64,000 nucleotides of DNA from Vibrio echinoideorum (GCF_024347455.1 NZ_AP025484.1:1426001-1490000); one strand, 5' to 3'. Positions 52,370 to 61,998 are shown, counted from the stretch's first letter. Notes: generated by a model not told the origin, from the sequence alone. Numbers and translations: made by a program.

Positions 52370-52528
52370 ATGAACAAACTTGTCATTATCATCTTATGTG
52401 TACTACTCCCTCCTGTTGGCGTGTTCTTCGCTCGCGGCACAGGTAAAGATTTGCTGATTAACATCATTCTTACTTTCTTCTTCTGGGTACCAGGTATGAT
52501 CCACGGATTGTGGGTAGCCACTCGCTAA
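52370..52528 (+). CDS. Pmp3/YqaE-family small membrane protein
   Basis: The 52-residue peptide was too short for a standard list but is clear: two hydrophobic segments (VIIILCVLLPPVGVFFARG and LINIILTFFFWVPGMIHGLW) around a Gly-Lys turn, the hallmark of the Pmp3/UPF0057 stress-induced family. AAAAGGA precedes the ATG by six bases. It sits between the MOSC fusion gene, on the other strand, and pyrC. Confidence 0.88.
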   Translation: MNKLVIIILCVLLPPVGVFFARGTGKDLLINIILTFFFWVPGMIHGLWVATR

Positions 52529-52605
52529 CCCTGACCATCTCCGAGAATTAATACCGAATAAAATACTCATAAAAACAAGCTCCTAACCCTGAAGGGTTAA
52601 AAATA

Positions 52606-52688
52606 GGATGAAATGAAAGTGCTTTTCCACTATCATCCTGTCGCCTAAACGTAAGCGATTGCTTTCACAGATTTCGCTGAGTTTAGGC
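52606..52688 (+). promoter_or_regulatory. pyrC leader with inverted repeats and a PurR-like box
   Basis: ACGTAAGCGATTGCTT at 52649-52664 matches 12 of 16 bases of the PurR consensus (ACGCAAACGTTTGCGT). It is nested within GCCTAAAC (52643-52650) and GTTTAGGC (52681-52688), an 8-bp inverted repeat ending 37 bases before the pyrC start. Another inverted repeat, AGGATGA/TCATCCT, spans 52606-52639. PurR control of pyrC is known in E. coli; the hairpin could be a pyrimidine-responsive leader. Confidence 0.5.
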
Positions 52689-52725
52689 TCCAACTACATA
52701 ACACTTCAAATGGTGGGAGCCTTCA

Positions 52726-53754
52726 ATGACACAACTTACGATTACTCGTCCTGACGACTGGCACGTTCATCTACGCGATGGCGACGTATTAAAAGATACA
52801 GTGCGCGATATCAGCCGCTACAATGGTCGAGCGTTAATCATGCCAAACACCATCCCACCGGTAACCGATACCGAAATGGCGCTTGCTTATCGTGAACGCA
52901 TCATGGCAGAGCAGCCAAGTGAACAATTCCAGCCTCTAATGGCACTTTACCTAACAGACAACACAACTCCTGATGAAATTCGTAAAGCGAAAGAGTCTGG
53001 CGCTGTTGTAGCGGCCAAGCTTTACCCTGCTGGCGCGACGACAAACTCTGACTCTGGCGTAACTTCTGCTCAAAAGATTTACCACGTATTAGAAGCCATG
53101 CAAGAAGTGGGTATGTTGCTGCTTGTTCATGGTGAAGTAACGGCTCACGATGTTGATATCTTTGACCGTGAAAAGCAGTTCCTAGACACAGTTCTAGCAC
53201 CGATTGTTAACGACTTCCCTAACTTGAAGATCGTTCTAGAGCACATCACGACTGCAGATGCAGCGACTTTCGTTAAGAACGCTAACGAGAACGTAGCGGC
53301 AACCATTACAGCTCACCACTTGCTTTATAACCGCAACCACATGTTGGTTGGCGGCATTAAGCCACATTTCTACTGCCTACCAATCCTTAAGCGCAACACG
53401 CACCAATTGGCGCTTATCGAAGCAGCAACAAGTGGCAGCAATAAATTCTTTTTGGGTACAGACTCTGCGCCACACGCAAAGGGCGCCAAAGAGTCAGCTT
53501 GTGGTTGTGCAGGTTCTTACACAGCACATGCTGCGGTTGAACTGTACGCTGAAGTATTCGATTTAGAAGGCAAGATTGAGAACCTAGAAGCATTCGCGAG
53601 CCACAACGGCCCAGACTTCTACGGCATGCCTCGCAACTCAGACACAATCACGCTCGTTAAAGAAGAGTGGAATGTATCTGAAACAATGCCTTTCGGTTCA
53701 GACATTGTTGTGCCAATCCGTGGCGGCGAGACGATTGCTTGGTCTGTAAAATAA
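52726..53754 (+). CDS. pyrC: Dihydroorotase, PyrC type
   Basis: The 342-residue zinc enzyme makes dihydroorotate from carbamoyl aspartate in pyrimidine synthesis. HVHLRDGD (His13 and His15) and the carboxylated Lys in [17 protein letters not shown] are present, with VHGE and ITAHH further on and GTDSAPH near residue 250 with the catalytic Asp. The short (class II, about 345 residue) PyrC form is the E. coli-like one. The ATG follows GGGAG by six bases. A leader with a PurR-like box lies upstream, and a strong terminator follows. Confidence 0.95.
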   Translation: MTQLTITRPDDWHVHLRDGDVLKDTVRDISRYNGRALIMPNTIPPVTDTEMALAYRERIMAEQPSEQFQPLMALYLTDNTTPDEIRKAKESGAVVAAKLYPAGATTNSDSGVTSAQKIYHVLEAMQEVGMLLLVHGEVTAHDVDIFDREKQFLDTVLAPIVNDFPNLKIVLEHITTADAATFVKNANENVAATITAHHLLYNRNHMLVGGIKPHFYCLPILKRNTHQLALIEAATSGSNKFFLGTDSAPHAKGAKESACGCAGSYTAHAAVELYAEVFDLEGKIENLEAFASHNGPDFYGMPRNSDTITLVKEEWNVSETMPFGSDIVVPIRGGETIAWSVK

Positions 53755-53830
53755 ACGCTTAGTCGGTAAATAAGCGCTTTATCGGTAAAATAAGCACTTG
53801 GGCTGTTGAATAAACACCCTCCATTTAACG

Positions 53831-53868
53831 AAAAGGGTCACCATATTAATTATGGTGACCCTTTTTTG
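53831..53868. terminator. Terminator between pyrC and the DUF808 gene
   Basis: AAAAGGGTCACCATA pairs with TATGGTGACCCTTTT around TTAAT. It serves both converging genes. Confidence 0.93.
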
Positions 53869-53910
53869 TTTCGATGAAAAGCTGTCTTATTACAAGAAAT
53901 AGTTTAACGA

Positions 53911-54816
53911 TTATTTACCACGAATTTTTCCAATAGCAGTCCAAATCGCGACGACAATCAACCCTGAAAGAACACCAATCACACCATTTAATAGCGTCGG
54001 TACTACCGCTGTCGTAATCGTATGTCCACTAAAATCCATAATAATCGGTTCAATTAAATGATGAATCGCGGGAACGTTGTGAACCACAATACCCCCGCCA
54101 ACCAAGAACATCGCAGCCGTGCCGACAACAGCAAGCATTTTCATTAGCTTGGGTGCAAATGCGACTAGCCCGTTACCCAATTGGGTTTTAATGGCACTCC
54201 CATTCGATGTTCGCTGGAGATAGAAACCTAAATCGTCCAACTTCACGATCCCAGCGACTAAGCCATAAACACCAATCGTCATCACAACCGCAATCAAACT
54301 CACGACAAGAATCTGAGTGACGATACTTGTACCCGTAACGGTACCCAGAGCTATCACGATGATTTCCGCAGATAAGATAAAGTCGGTACGAATCGCGCCT
54401 GCGACCTTTCTCTTCTCATATTCCTCTATGGATTCGCCAGTACTCGTATCCTCTCCCTTTTCATCATCTTGATGAGAATGAGGGAAAAGCTTCTCTAAGA
54501 TTTTCTCTGCGCCTTCAAAACAAAGAAACAGACCACCAATCACGAGTAGTGGCATAATCAACCAAGGAATAAATGCACTGATCAATAATGCCGCCGGAAC
54601 CAAAATCAGCTTATTTTTAAATGAGCCTTTTGCGACCGCCCATACCACTGGGATTTCTCTTTCAGCAGAAACACCTGATACCTGCTGAGCGTTAAGGGCT
54701 AAATCGTCACCCAATACGCCTGCGTTTTTTTTAGCTGCCACCTTAGACATCAGTGCAACATCATCCAACACGGTTGCAATGTCATCTAACAGTGTTAATA
54801 AACTTGCTCCAGCCAT
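53911..54816 (-). CDS. DUF808 (YedI-like) membrane protein
   Basis: The 301-residue inner-membrane protein has at least six hydrophobic segments and the DUF808 opening MAGASLLTLLDDIATVLDDVALMSKVAAKK, the hallmark of YedI. Other matches are LVIGGLFLCFEGAEK and RTDFILSAEIIVIALG. The family is thought to be a transporter or exporter-like membrane protein; its role is unknown. It is monocistronic and divergent from the M14 gene. Confidence 0.88.
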   Translation of the reverse strand: MAGASLLTLLDDIATVLDDVALMSKVAAKKNAGVLGDDLALNAQQVSGVSAEREIPVVWAVAKGSFKNKLILVPAALLISAFIPWLIMPLLVIGGLFLCFEGAEKILEKLFPHSHQDDEKGEDTSTGESIEEYEKRKVAGAIRTDFILSAEIIVIALGTVTGTSIVTQILVVSLIAVVMTIGVYGLVAGIVKLDDLGFYLQRTSNGSAIKTQLGNGLVAFAPKLMKMLAVVGTAAMFLVGGGIVVHNVPAIHHLIEPIIMDFSGHTITTAVVPTLLNGVIGVLSGLIVVAIWTAIGKIRGK

Positions 54817-54991
54817 TTTATTGTCTCTTTATAAAGGATTGAACCATCGATGAAATGTAACATCATCAATTCACTCATCAAAGTTATGAGTCTGTAAAAA
54901 ATAAAGTCACAAATTGTGTTTTCTATTGCTGTCTATGTTAGACAGGAATAATCTGTCTTAATCTTTCACGAACATAAAAGAAAAAGTATAG

Positions 54992-55918
54992 ATGAAAAGT
55001 GAATCTACCTACCCGATTGGTAAGCCAGGACAAAAGTGGCAACAAGCAGAACGTGAAGCATGGTTCGCTCAAAGAACAGTTAAGCGTGAATATCAACAAG
55101 AAGTTGTACCAAAGATTAAGGTGCTCGCTGAACGTTTTGACATCGAGCAATACGGTGCACTGAGCTACGACGAAGATCGCTTCCCACTTTTCGCTATCAA
55201 AAGCAAAAACTGGGACGAGTCAAAGCCGACCATTCTCGTAACAGGCGGCGTTCACGGTTACGAAACCAGCGGTGTACATGGCGCAATCAAATTCGCAGCG
55301 ACTCAGGCAGAAAAGTACACTGCGCACTTCAACATTGTTGTAGCACCTTGTGTGAGCCCTTGGGGTTACGAAGTGATCAATCGCTGGAACCCAAATGCCG
55401 TTGATCCAAACCGCTCTTTCTACGACGGTACGCCAGCAGAAGAATCAGCAAACCTACGTGCATTAGTGGCCTCTTTGCCAGAAGTCTTGGTTCACGTTGA
55501 CCTGCATGAGACAACAGACTCTGATGAAACTGAATTCCGACCAGCACTCGCAGCACGTGATGGCATTGAGTACATCGAAGGTATGATTCCAGACGGTTTC
55601 TACACGGTTGGTGATACTGAAAACCCGCAGCCTGAATTCCAAGCGGCAGTAATTGCTTCAGTAGAAAAAGTAACGCACATTGCGCCTGCGGATGACGAAG
55701 GCAAGATCATTGGTTCAGACGTCACTCAACACGGTGTGATCAACTACCCAATGAAGAAGCTTGGCTTATGTGGCGGCGTGACCGACTGTAAGTACGGAAC
55801 AACCACAGAGGTTTACCCAGACAGCGACAAAGTGACTGACGAAGAGTGTAATGACGCTCAAGTTGCAGCGGTAGTCGGTGCTTTGGATTACGTAATTCAA
55901 CATGAATTGAACGCGTAA
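54992..55918 (+). CDS. M14-family zinc carboxypeptidase
   Basis: The 308-residue protein is a cytosolic member of the M14 family. GGVHGYE gives His88 and Glu91 of the zinc site, DPNRSF gives the substrate-contacting Asn140 and Arg141, HVDLHET gives the third ligand His172, and TTTEVYP near residue 270 carries the likely general-base Glu. No signal peptide is seen. Its preferred substrate, a peptide or wall fragment, is unknown. A perfect-stem terminator follows. Confidence 0.87.
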   Translation: MKSESTYPIGKPGQKWQQAEREAWFAQRTVKREYQQEVVPKIKVLAERFDIEQYGALSYDEDRFPLFAIKSKNWDESKPTILVTGGVHGYETSGVHGAIKFAATQAEKYTAHFNIVVAPCVSPWGYEVINRWNPNAVDPNRSFYDGTPAEESANLRALVASLPEVLVHVDLHETTDSDETEFRPALAARDGIEYIEGMIPDGFYTVGDTENPQPEFQAAVIASVEKVTHIAPADDEGKIIGSDVTQHGVINYPMKKLGLCGGVTDCKYGTTTEVYPDSDKVTDEECNDAQVAAVVGALDYVIQHELNA

Positions 55919-55941
55919 GCTAATAGCTGCTCCCTAAAACT

Positions 55942-55982
55942 AAAAAGAGCCACAAGTGATGATTCACTTGTGGCTCTTTTTT
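55942..55982. terminator. Terminator of the M14 gene
   Basis: AAAAAGAGCCACAAGTGA pairs with TTCACTTGTGGCTCTTTTT around TGA, 23 bases after the stop. Confidence 0.93.
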
Positions 55983-56010
55983 ATCTTGTCTCTGATTTCT
56001 TCTACGAAAT

Positions 56011-56046
56011 AAAAAAGCTCCCTTGCACCAAGTACAAGAGAGCTTT
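56011..56046 (-). terminator. Terminator of the BCCT gene
   Basis: Read leftward, AAAGCTCTCTTG pairs with CAAGGGAGCTTT with one mismatch, followed by U residues, about 55 bases after the BCCT stop. Confidence 0.82.
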
Positions 56047-56099
56047 GAATCATGCAGAGTAAAGTAAATCCCTATCTAGCGACTTACTTAATTCACTAT

Positions 56100-57707
56100 T
56101 TATTTTGTAGTTTGAGTAACAGTTTCTTGCCCTTTACCGACTTCTGTCAGTAGGCCTTTCACCAAACTCACACAACCAATCAGAAGAATGATCGTAAACG
56201 GCAGTGCTGCAATAATCGTAATAGATTGCAGAGCTTGGATTGATTGAGTACCACCAATCCACAGCATCACCATTGCGATAGCACCTGAGATAACCGCCCA
56301 AACGACTTTCTGTTTCACTGGCACTTCTAGTTTACCACCTGCCGTCATGCCATCGATAACGATAGAACCTGAGTCCAATGTGGTAACGAAGAACACGATG
56401 ATCAGCACAACTGCGAGAACAGACAGAATGCTACCAAACGAGTAAGCATCTAGCATGTAGAACAAGCTTAGAGATACGTCTGTAATGCCTTGGTCGAGGC
56501 CAAGTTGCCCCACCTGATTAATTACTTGCTCGATAGCCACGCCACCAAAGATAGACATCCAAGCTGAAGTTACTAACGTTGGGATAATCAATACGCAAAG
56601 TAGGAACTCACGAACCGTACGGCCTTTAGAAATACGCGCTACGAACATACCGAAGAAAGGTGCATACGCTACCCACCATGCCCAGTAGAACACAGTCCAG
56701 CCATGCAGCCATGTTGTGTCTTCACGACCCGCACTTTGACTCAAAGCTACGATGTTTTTCACATAGCCCGTTGCCGCAGTTGCCATTGAATCAAGCACAG
56801 TTGTGAAGTTCAATACAGCGATAAGACCAAGGAATATGAATGCAATAACCATGTTCAGGTTACTTAGGAACTTAACACCACCGTCCATGCCACGCATAAC
56901 AGAGATGATCGCCAAGCCCATGATCAGAACAATAATAGATTGCTGAAGGAAGATGTTGTTTTCCCAGCCGAACACGTGGCTGATACCACTTGCTGCTTGC
57001 GTGCCACCTAAGCCCAATGAAGTCGCTAGGCCAAACAGAGTAACCAGTACGGTTAGTACATCGATTACATCACCGGTTTTGCCCCACACACGCTCACCCA
57101 GAATTGGATAAAACACAGAACGCATTGATAGCGGTAAGCCTTTGTTGTAAACAAAGTACGCCAAGCAAAGCGCCGTCATGCCATAGATAGCCCATGCATG
57201 AAAACCCCAGTGGAATACGGTTGCGCCTAGCGCCAGTTCACGACCAGCGGCTGTGAAAGGTTCTGCGTCTAATGGCGTTCCGAACCAGTTCGTGAAGAAC
57301 GCAGTTGGCTCTGCAACACCCCAGAAGATAAGTCCAATACCCATACCTGCTGCGAATAACATCGCAATCCAAGATGACATTGAATAGTCCGCCGTCGCGT
57401 CTTCGCCACCTAAACGGATTTTACCCAACGGTGAAAAAGCAAGAACAACAGCAAACGCTAGCATGATGTTAGCTCCCCACATAAACAGGAAGTCAAACTT
57501 AGATAAAACAGCACCCTTAATAGAATCAATTGCAGCTTTAGCATCTGCAGGAGGAAGAATAAGAAGAGTGATGATGAAGAGAAGAGACAAGCCTACTGAA
57601 GCTACGAAGACGGTGTTGTGGACATCCATGCCCCATTTATTGACGTTATCTTGACCAACTTGATAATCAGTAGAATCAATACTGTATTTTTTTGATTTAA
57701 AACTCAT
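56100..57707 (-). CDS. BCCT-family betaine/choline/carnitine transporter
   Basis: The 535-residue inner-membrane protein has twelve hydrophobic segments and the BCCT core: GMGIGLIFWGVAEPTAFF (segment 4 Trp box) and WTVFYWAWWVAYAPFFGMFVARISKGRTVREF in segment 8. These transporters take up osmoprotectants by sodium or proton coupling. It lacks the long charged C-terminal tail of osmotically gated BetP, so it may serve nutrient uptake. The exact substrate is not visible. It is monocistronic, with its own terminator. Confidence 0.9.
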   Translation of the reverse strand: MSFKSKKYSIDSTDYQVGQDNVNKWGMDVHNTVFVASVGLSLLFIITLLILPPADAKAAIDSIKGAVLSKFDFLFMWGANIMLAFAVVLAFSPLGKIRLGGEDATADYSMSSWIAMLFAAGMGIGLIFWGVAEPTAFFTNWFGTPLDAEPFTAAGRELALGATVFHWGFHAWAIYGMTALCLAYFVYNKGLPLSMRSVFYPILGERVWGKTGDVIDVLTVLVTLFGLATSLGLGGTQAASGISHVFGWENNIFLQQSIIVLIMGLAIISVMRGMDGGVKFLSNLNMVIAFIFLGLIAVLNFTTVLDSMATAATGYVKNIVALSQSAGREDTTWLHGWTVFYWAWWVAYAPFFGMFVARISKGRTVREFLLCVLIIPTLVTSAWMSIFGGVAIEQVINQVGQLGLDQGITDVSLSLFYMLDAYSFGSILSVLAVVLIIVFFVTTLDSGSIVIDGMTAGGKLEVPVKQKVVWAVISGAIAMVMLWIGGTQSIQALQSITIIAALPFTIILLIGCVSLVKGLLTEVGKGQETVTQTTK

Positions 57708-58241
57708 AAATTATGATGTTCGTATATCCGATTCAACGAATATTAGGACGCTCTCCATATCCAGTTACTACTTGATTGGCTCGCCGCACCACCTAAATAG
57801 AGGCGATAAAAATCACAATGATTGGTGATAAATGGACTTATTGGCTCAATCCCAAGGCGCGGATTATAGCACAGCTCAAAGCATTTTGACTGAGTTTTAG
57901 CTCAATAGTCACCCAAACCACCGTGAATCACGATAGTTAAACTCATAAACACAGAATAAAATAAACAAATAAAAATCTTTAAATACAGCATCTTAAATTC
58001 AAATGGCGCACTGTAAATTCTCATTCAAACTTTCTACAGATAATATTAACAACAACCTGATTTATTTATAGCTCTAATAAAAAAGCCCCGCTATAGGGCG
58101 GGGAAATTACCAAAGGTAAAAGAGAAATCTGTCTTCGAATATCGGTGCTACATTGCTTTACGTACTTCGTACCAGACAAGTGCTGCTCATTACAGAATTA
58201 CAGCTCACTACAGAAGCACGACATTTAAGTCCGAAGCAATA
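57708..58241. other. Intergenic region with terminator
   Basis: The region is 534 bases long and AT-rich. It contains the BCCT promoter area at the left and a leftward terminator at 58077-58103 that serves the 190-residue gene. No ORF or RNA gene was recognised. Confidence 0.6.
58077..58103 (-). terminator. Terminator of the 190-residue gene
   Basis: Read leftward, CCCCGC pairs with GCGGGG and is followed by CTTTTTTATT. It lies 139 bases after the stop. Confidence 0.85.
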
Positions 58242-58814
58242 TTAGATCGCGAAGCAAAAACCTAGGTTATAGTCTTCACCATTCTTTTCTGTGAATTCTT
58301 TGTCTTCACTCGATGCGTTCGGTTTACCGCTTTCATCGCCCTTTACTAGGCTTACCCAGTGACGGATTCCTGAAGAACGGTTCGCCTCTGTTTGGCCAAA
58401 CGTAGTGCATGTCTCTAGTTGGATATCTTGAATATCAACTAATTCCAAGTGGCCAGTACCTTTGCGAGCACCGATTGTCACTTCAACGTGTGTACCGCTT
58501 TCGTCACGGAATAATATTGCCGATGGTTTTGACTTGTCACCGGTGTAAGCCACAAAGTGTTTAGCACGTTTCAGGCCTGTGTGTTCACTGTTTTTGAAGT
58601 AAACCTGAACATGTCGATAATCAATCTCGTAGCTCACTGCATCTTCGTGTGAGCCAGTCTCAAGAGGAAATAAAGTATCAAGCAACTGCTTCGCCATTTT
58701 CTGTTTTTCGAGTTGCTTGTCTGCTTTCACCATTTCGACGGCAAAGACAGCTTCAGCAATAAATGTTGAATGGTTTCTGTGAAGTTCTGTTTTGTCTAGT
58801 GTCAGCATATTCAT
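58242..58814 (-). CDS. Protein of unknown function, 190 residues
   Basis: The soluble protein has a helical N-terminal third (FIAEAVFAVEMVKADKQLEKQKMAKQLLDTLF), then a strand-rich middle with IDYRHVQVYFKNSEHTG and AILFRDESGTHVEVTIGARKG, and an acidic C-terminal end (SSEDKEFTEKNGEDYNLGFCFAI). There is no signal peptide, membrane segment or known motif. The ATG at 58814 follows GAGGG by eight bases; Met3 is an alternative. It has its own terminator, so it is a genuine single-gene unit, but I do not recognise the family. Confidence 0.7.
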   Translation of the reverse strand: MNMLTLDKTELHRNHSTFIAEAVFAVEMVKADKQLEKQKMAKQLLDTLFPLETGSHEDAVSYEIDYRHVQVYFKNSEHTGLKRAKHFVAYTGDKSKPSAILFRDESGTHVEVTIGARKGTGHLELVDIQDIQLETCTTFGQTEANRSSGIRHWVSLVKGDESGKPNASSEDKEFTEKNGEDYNLGFCFAI

Positions 58815-59000
58815 AGTTTTTCCCTCTTACGGCTTTGAATTTCATGTAGGTCAAAAATCCTGATTGACCCTTTTCAAAATTGTTCTTTACTGTGTTGCTT
58901 CCATGTATTTCATACTACTTGTATTTTCTAAACAATTTCACAACAAAAATTTCACACTGTGAATTTTACTAAATTGCTTTTTTACACACACCGGCATTTT

Positions 59001-59037
59001 GAGCCCCTAGCCCTTGATTAGCCTGGGCTGAGGGCTC
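59001..59037. other. Strong GC-rich hairpin after the TRAP operon
   Basis: GAGCCCCTAGCCC pairs with GGGCTGAGGGCTC with one mismatch. There is no T run on either side, so it may stabilise or process the 3' end of the leftward TRAP transcript rather than terminate it. Confidence 0.55.
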
Positions 59038-59050
59038 ACTAGAACCACTT

Positions 59051-59971
59051 TTACGTGTTGTTTGATTTTGTGTAATAACCGACCCCAACCAACTTATTGT
59101 CGATTACTCGATAATAGGTATGCTTGGTTTCGACTTTGCTCGACAGCGGATTCAACCATCGGTAGGTATAAACTCCACGCCCGTTTTCTTTTGCGAGGTT
59201 CAACATCTCAGTAAGAATCGGTTTATCGTCAGGGCTTAGGATTTCGTTGTGTGATCGCCCAACAAGTTCAGGAGATACACCGTGTGCGAGCAGCTTTCCA
59301 GAGTTCATGTCCATCACGAACACATACAAGTCTCCTTCAACAAAGCGACCTTCGCTATTATTGAACTCGGTAATGCTGTCTTGTTCGGATTCGACTATCG
59401 CCGTCATCGCTCTTGCCAACAATCGCTTAGCTTCTGCGGCACTTGAGCGTTCAGGGTAGTAACCCACAGCCACAATCACATCGCCCACTCGTTCAAAGAA
59501 GGTGGTCTTAGGCTCACCCATACGGTCAGTCGGATTTGTCCAATGGTACTGAACTTCGCCAAAACCGTTATGCACAGCCTTAGTGATCATTTCTCGGAAA
59601 AAAGGATTGCCATAAACATCTTGAGTGTCCAAAACGCTGTCGCCCACCAACACCATTGAAGATCCGCCACTGGCGAGGAATTGGCCATCAATCCCTAAAG
59701 CAAACACATAAAGCTCACCGTCTGTATATTCAGGGTCGCTCATGAAGTCACTCACACTCTCATCGCCATCCTTTTGCACATGTATAACCGCCTTCGCAAG
59801 CAGGGTTTTGGCTCTTCTTTCAGCGTCACTGACAACATGTGGTTCTGAAATGTCGAGCACATTGACTGGCTCGTTTTCTTTCGCTGTTTCTGAATGTTCG
59901 GCACGCAACCCAATGCCACTGATCACTGCAAATACGGCACAACCAATGAGGATAATTCTTGATATATTCAT
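59051..59971 (-). CDS. Secreted tandem-Cache protein in the TRAP operon
   Basis: The 306-residue protein has an N-terminal signal segment (about residues 5-24) and two homologous Cache-type domains in a row (about 45-165 and 170-300). Each has the matching pattern of GELYVFALGIDGQFLASG or GDLYVFVMDMNSGKLLAHG, then an Asp-rich turn, VxYxWxNP and a closing VGVGYY. No kinase, HAMP, GGDEF or chemoreceptor part follows. The ATG at 59971 is chosen over 60010, with GGAGAGG upstream; it starts 11 bases after the dctM stop, so it is the last gene of the operon. It may bind the TRAP substrate in the periplasm. Confidence 0.8.
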   Translation of the reverse strand: MNISRIILIGCAVFAVISGIGLRAEHSETAKENEPVNVLDISEPHVVSDAERRAKTLLAKAVIHVQKDGDESVSDFMSDPEYTDGELYVFALGIDGQFLASGGSSMVLVGDSVLDTQDVYGNPFFREMITKAVHNGFGEVQYHWTNPTDRMGEPKTTFFERVGDVIVAVGYYPERSSAAEAKRLLARAMTAIVESEQDSITEFNNSEGRFVEGDLYVFVMDMNSGKLLAHGVSPELVGRSHNEILSPDDKPILTEMLNLAKENGRGVYTYRWLNPLSSKVETKHTYYRVIDNKLVGVGYYTKSNNT

Positions 59972-59982
59972 AGTGACCTCTC

Positions 59983-61323
59983 CTAATAGCCCACCAAGGA
60001 CGGTAGCCAAAGTGTAATTTGCGGGAAGAAAGCGATAACGAACACGCCAATAACGGATGCAAGCACAAAGGGATGGATCTTAGCGGTGATCTGTTCGACC
60101 GTGGCTCCGCCTATCCCCGAGGCAACAAAGATATTTTCACCGAGCGGCGGCGTAGCAAATCCTATCGATAACGTACACACCACCACGATTCCTACGTGCG
60201 TTGGATCCGCACCGAGCATGTACATGATTGGCAACAAGACCGGCACGATGATCATGATCGCGGCCAAGGTTTCCATGAACATGCCAACGAAAAGCAGTAA
60301 CACAATAGTCAATGCCCACACCATGTACATGTTGTCAGTGAACCCTAACAATGACTCCGCCACCACAACCGGAATTTTTTGTTCGATTAACAAGCGACCA
60401 AATACCGTTGCCGCGAATAGAATCAGCAACACACGTCCAGTGATCCATGTCGTTGTCGACAATGACTTAATCGTGCTTTTGAACGATAACTCTCGGTGAA
60501 TAAACACTCCGACAAACAGTGAATAGAAGATAGCCACAACCGCCGATTCTGTGGGTGTGAACATACCGCTGTAGATACCTCCGAGAATCAAAAACGGAGC
60601 CAGTATCGACCATATACCTCGGCGCAACGAGTGTCTTACTTCGCTAAATGACCAGTTTTCAGTCAACCCTTTGTAGCCTTCACGTTTAGCAATAAAGTAG
60701 TTAGTGACGACGAGTGTCGACGCCATAATGAAGCCAGGCACAACCCCAGCAACAAACAGTTTTGGAATAGATAAAGAGGCAAACTGCCCGTGTTGAGCAA
60801 TGGCCTCTGGCGGTGCCATTAATCCCATTGCGGAGATACCGAAAATAACCAAGGGAATTGAGGGTGGGATAATAATACCCAATCCCCCTGAAGCAGCAGT
60901 CACCGCGGAGGCGTAGCTCTTATCATAATCTCGCTTAACCATTGCTGGCACCATTAGCATACCTACCGCAGCTGTGGTTGCAGGGCCTGAACCTGAGATA
61001 GCACCAAAAAACAAACACGCCATCACGGTTGCAGCGCCAAGGCCACCCGTCACGGGTCCGGCTAAGCTCTCTGCAATATCTACCAGACGTTTGGAGATAC
61101 CCGCCGCCTCCATTAATGCGCCAGCAAGAACAAAGGCCGGCAGCGCCATTAACGGGAAGTTACCCACCGAAGTAAACGCGATCTGTACTAAAGCGATAGG
61201 ATTTTTGTCGAGCAACATATAGGCCGCCATTGAAGCGCCGGCCAGTGATACGGTGATTGGTGCACCTAGAATTAACAGGGTTAAGAAGCCACCAAATAAA
61301 ATTAGAGTTAAATAGGATTCCAT
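59983..61323 (-). CDS. dctM: TRAP transporter large membrane subunit, DctM type
   Basis: The 446-residue inner-membrane protein has about twelve hydrophobic segments and the DctM pattern: LVDIAESLAGPVTGGLGAATVMACLFFGAISGSGPATTAAVG and the mirror repeat in the second half (GMFMETLAAIMIIVPVLLPI). It is the sodium-coupled translocator that, with DctQ and DctP, imports small organic solutes. It follows dctQ by 37 bases and precedes the tandem-Cache gene by 11. Confidence 0.93.
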   Translation of the reverse strand: MESYLTLILFGGFLTLLILGAPITVSLAGASMAAYMLLDKNPIALVQIAFTSVGNFPLMALPAFVLAGALMEAAGISKRLVDIAESLAGPVTGGLGAATVMACLFFGAISGSGPATTAAVGMLMVPAMVKRDYDKSYASAVTAASGGLGIIIPPSIPLVIFGISAMGLMAPPEAIAQHGQFASLSIPKLFVAGVVPGFIMASTLVVTNYFIAKREGYKGLTENWSFSEVRHSLRRGIWSILAPFLILGGIYSGMFTPTESAVVAIFYSLFVGVFIHRELSFKSTIKSLSTTTWITGRVLLILFAATVFGRLLIEQKIPVVVAESLLGFTDNMYMVWALTIVLLLFVGMFMETLAAIMIIVPVLLPIMYMLGADPTHVGIVVVCTLSIGFATPPLGENIFVASGIGGATVEQITAKIHPFVLASVIGVFVIAFFPQITLWLPSLVGY

Positions 61324-61360
61324 TATTACATCTCTCTATTACGACTATTCTCTATGACGA

Positions 61361-61903
61361 CTACTGTGATGATTTTTGTGCCGTCATTTTGCGCAGTTCT
61401 TTGACTTCAGGATCTTCGTTTTTAGCGCCTTTGAACAAACGCTCATAGTTGTTCCAGATAATTCGAATCATCATCAACGAAAACGCGATAGGCAAAATCA
61501 TATAGAAGTATTTCATTGGGATGCCTGTTGTCTGAGACTTCCAAAACAGGTTCATTTTGTTGAACACGAAATCGTAGCTGAGGTAGACAAAGTAACCGTT
61601 GAACAGCAACCATAAGAAGTCAGCGATAGTTTCACAGACGGTCTGAACAATCGGTGGGAAAAACTTGAAGTGAAAACTGACTCGGTTATGCGCTGACATT
61701 TTTGCCGCCACAACGGCTCCTAAATAAGCAAACCAAACAAACATGTAAGTAGCCACTTCATCACCCCAAGGTATGGAGTAATCAAAAAACTGACGAGTAA
61801 GGATTTGTGTGAACAGCAATAAGACAAAGCTTGCTAGCAACAGACAACAGGTATATTCCTCGATGTTGTTAAGATGCTTTTTTATCGTTTTAGCGACTGA
61901 CAT
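61361..61903 (-). CDS. dctQ: TRAP transporter small membrane subunit, DctQ type
   Basis: The 180-residue protein has four hydrophobic segments and the DctQ pattern, with WGDEVATYMFVWFAYLGAVVAAK near the first half. I chose the ATG at 61903, four bases after GGAGG, rather than an upstream in-frame ATG at 61927. It pairs with DctM. The charged C-terminal tail (KNEDPEVKELRKM) is cytoplasmic. It lies 164 bases after dctP, with a long hairpin between. Confidence 0.92.
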   Translation of the reverse strand: MSVAKTIKKHLNNIEEYTCCLLLASFVLLLFTQILTRQFFDYSIPWGDEVATYMFVWFAYLGAVVAAKMSAHNRVSFHFKFFPPIVQTVCETIADFLWLLFNGYFVYLSYDFVFNKMNLFWKSQTTGIPMKYFYMILPIAFSLMMIRIIWNNYERLFKGAKNEDPEVKELRKMTAQKSSQ

Positions 61904-61998
61904 ATAACCTCCAATGTTGATTTCCACATGACAACCAATCGCTCGCGGTACTAAAAAGATCAGGTACTGAACAGATCAACGAGTAAAGCCATGTAAAG

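Noticed and set aside
59001..59037. GC-rich hairpin as a rho-independent terminator
   Set aside because: No T run follows on either strand, so it was listed only as a hairpin.
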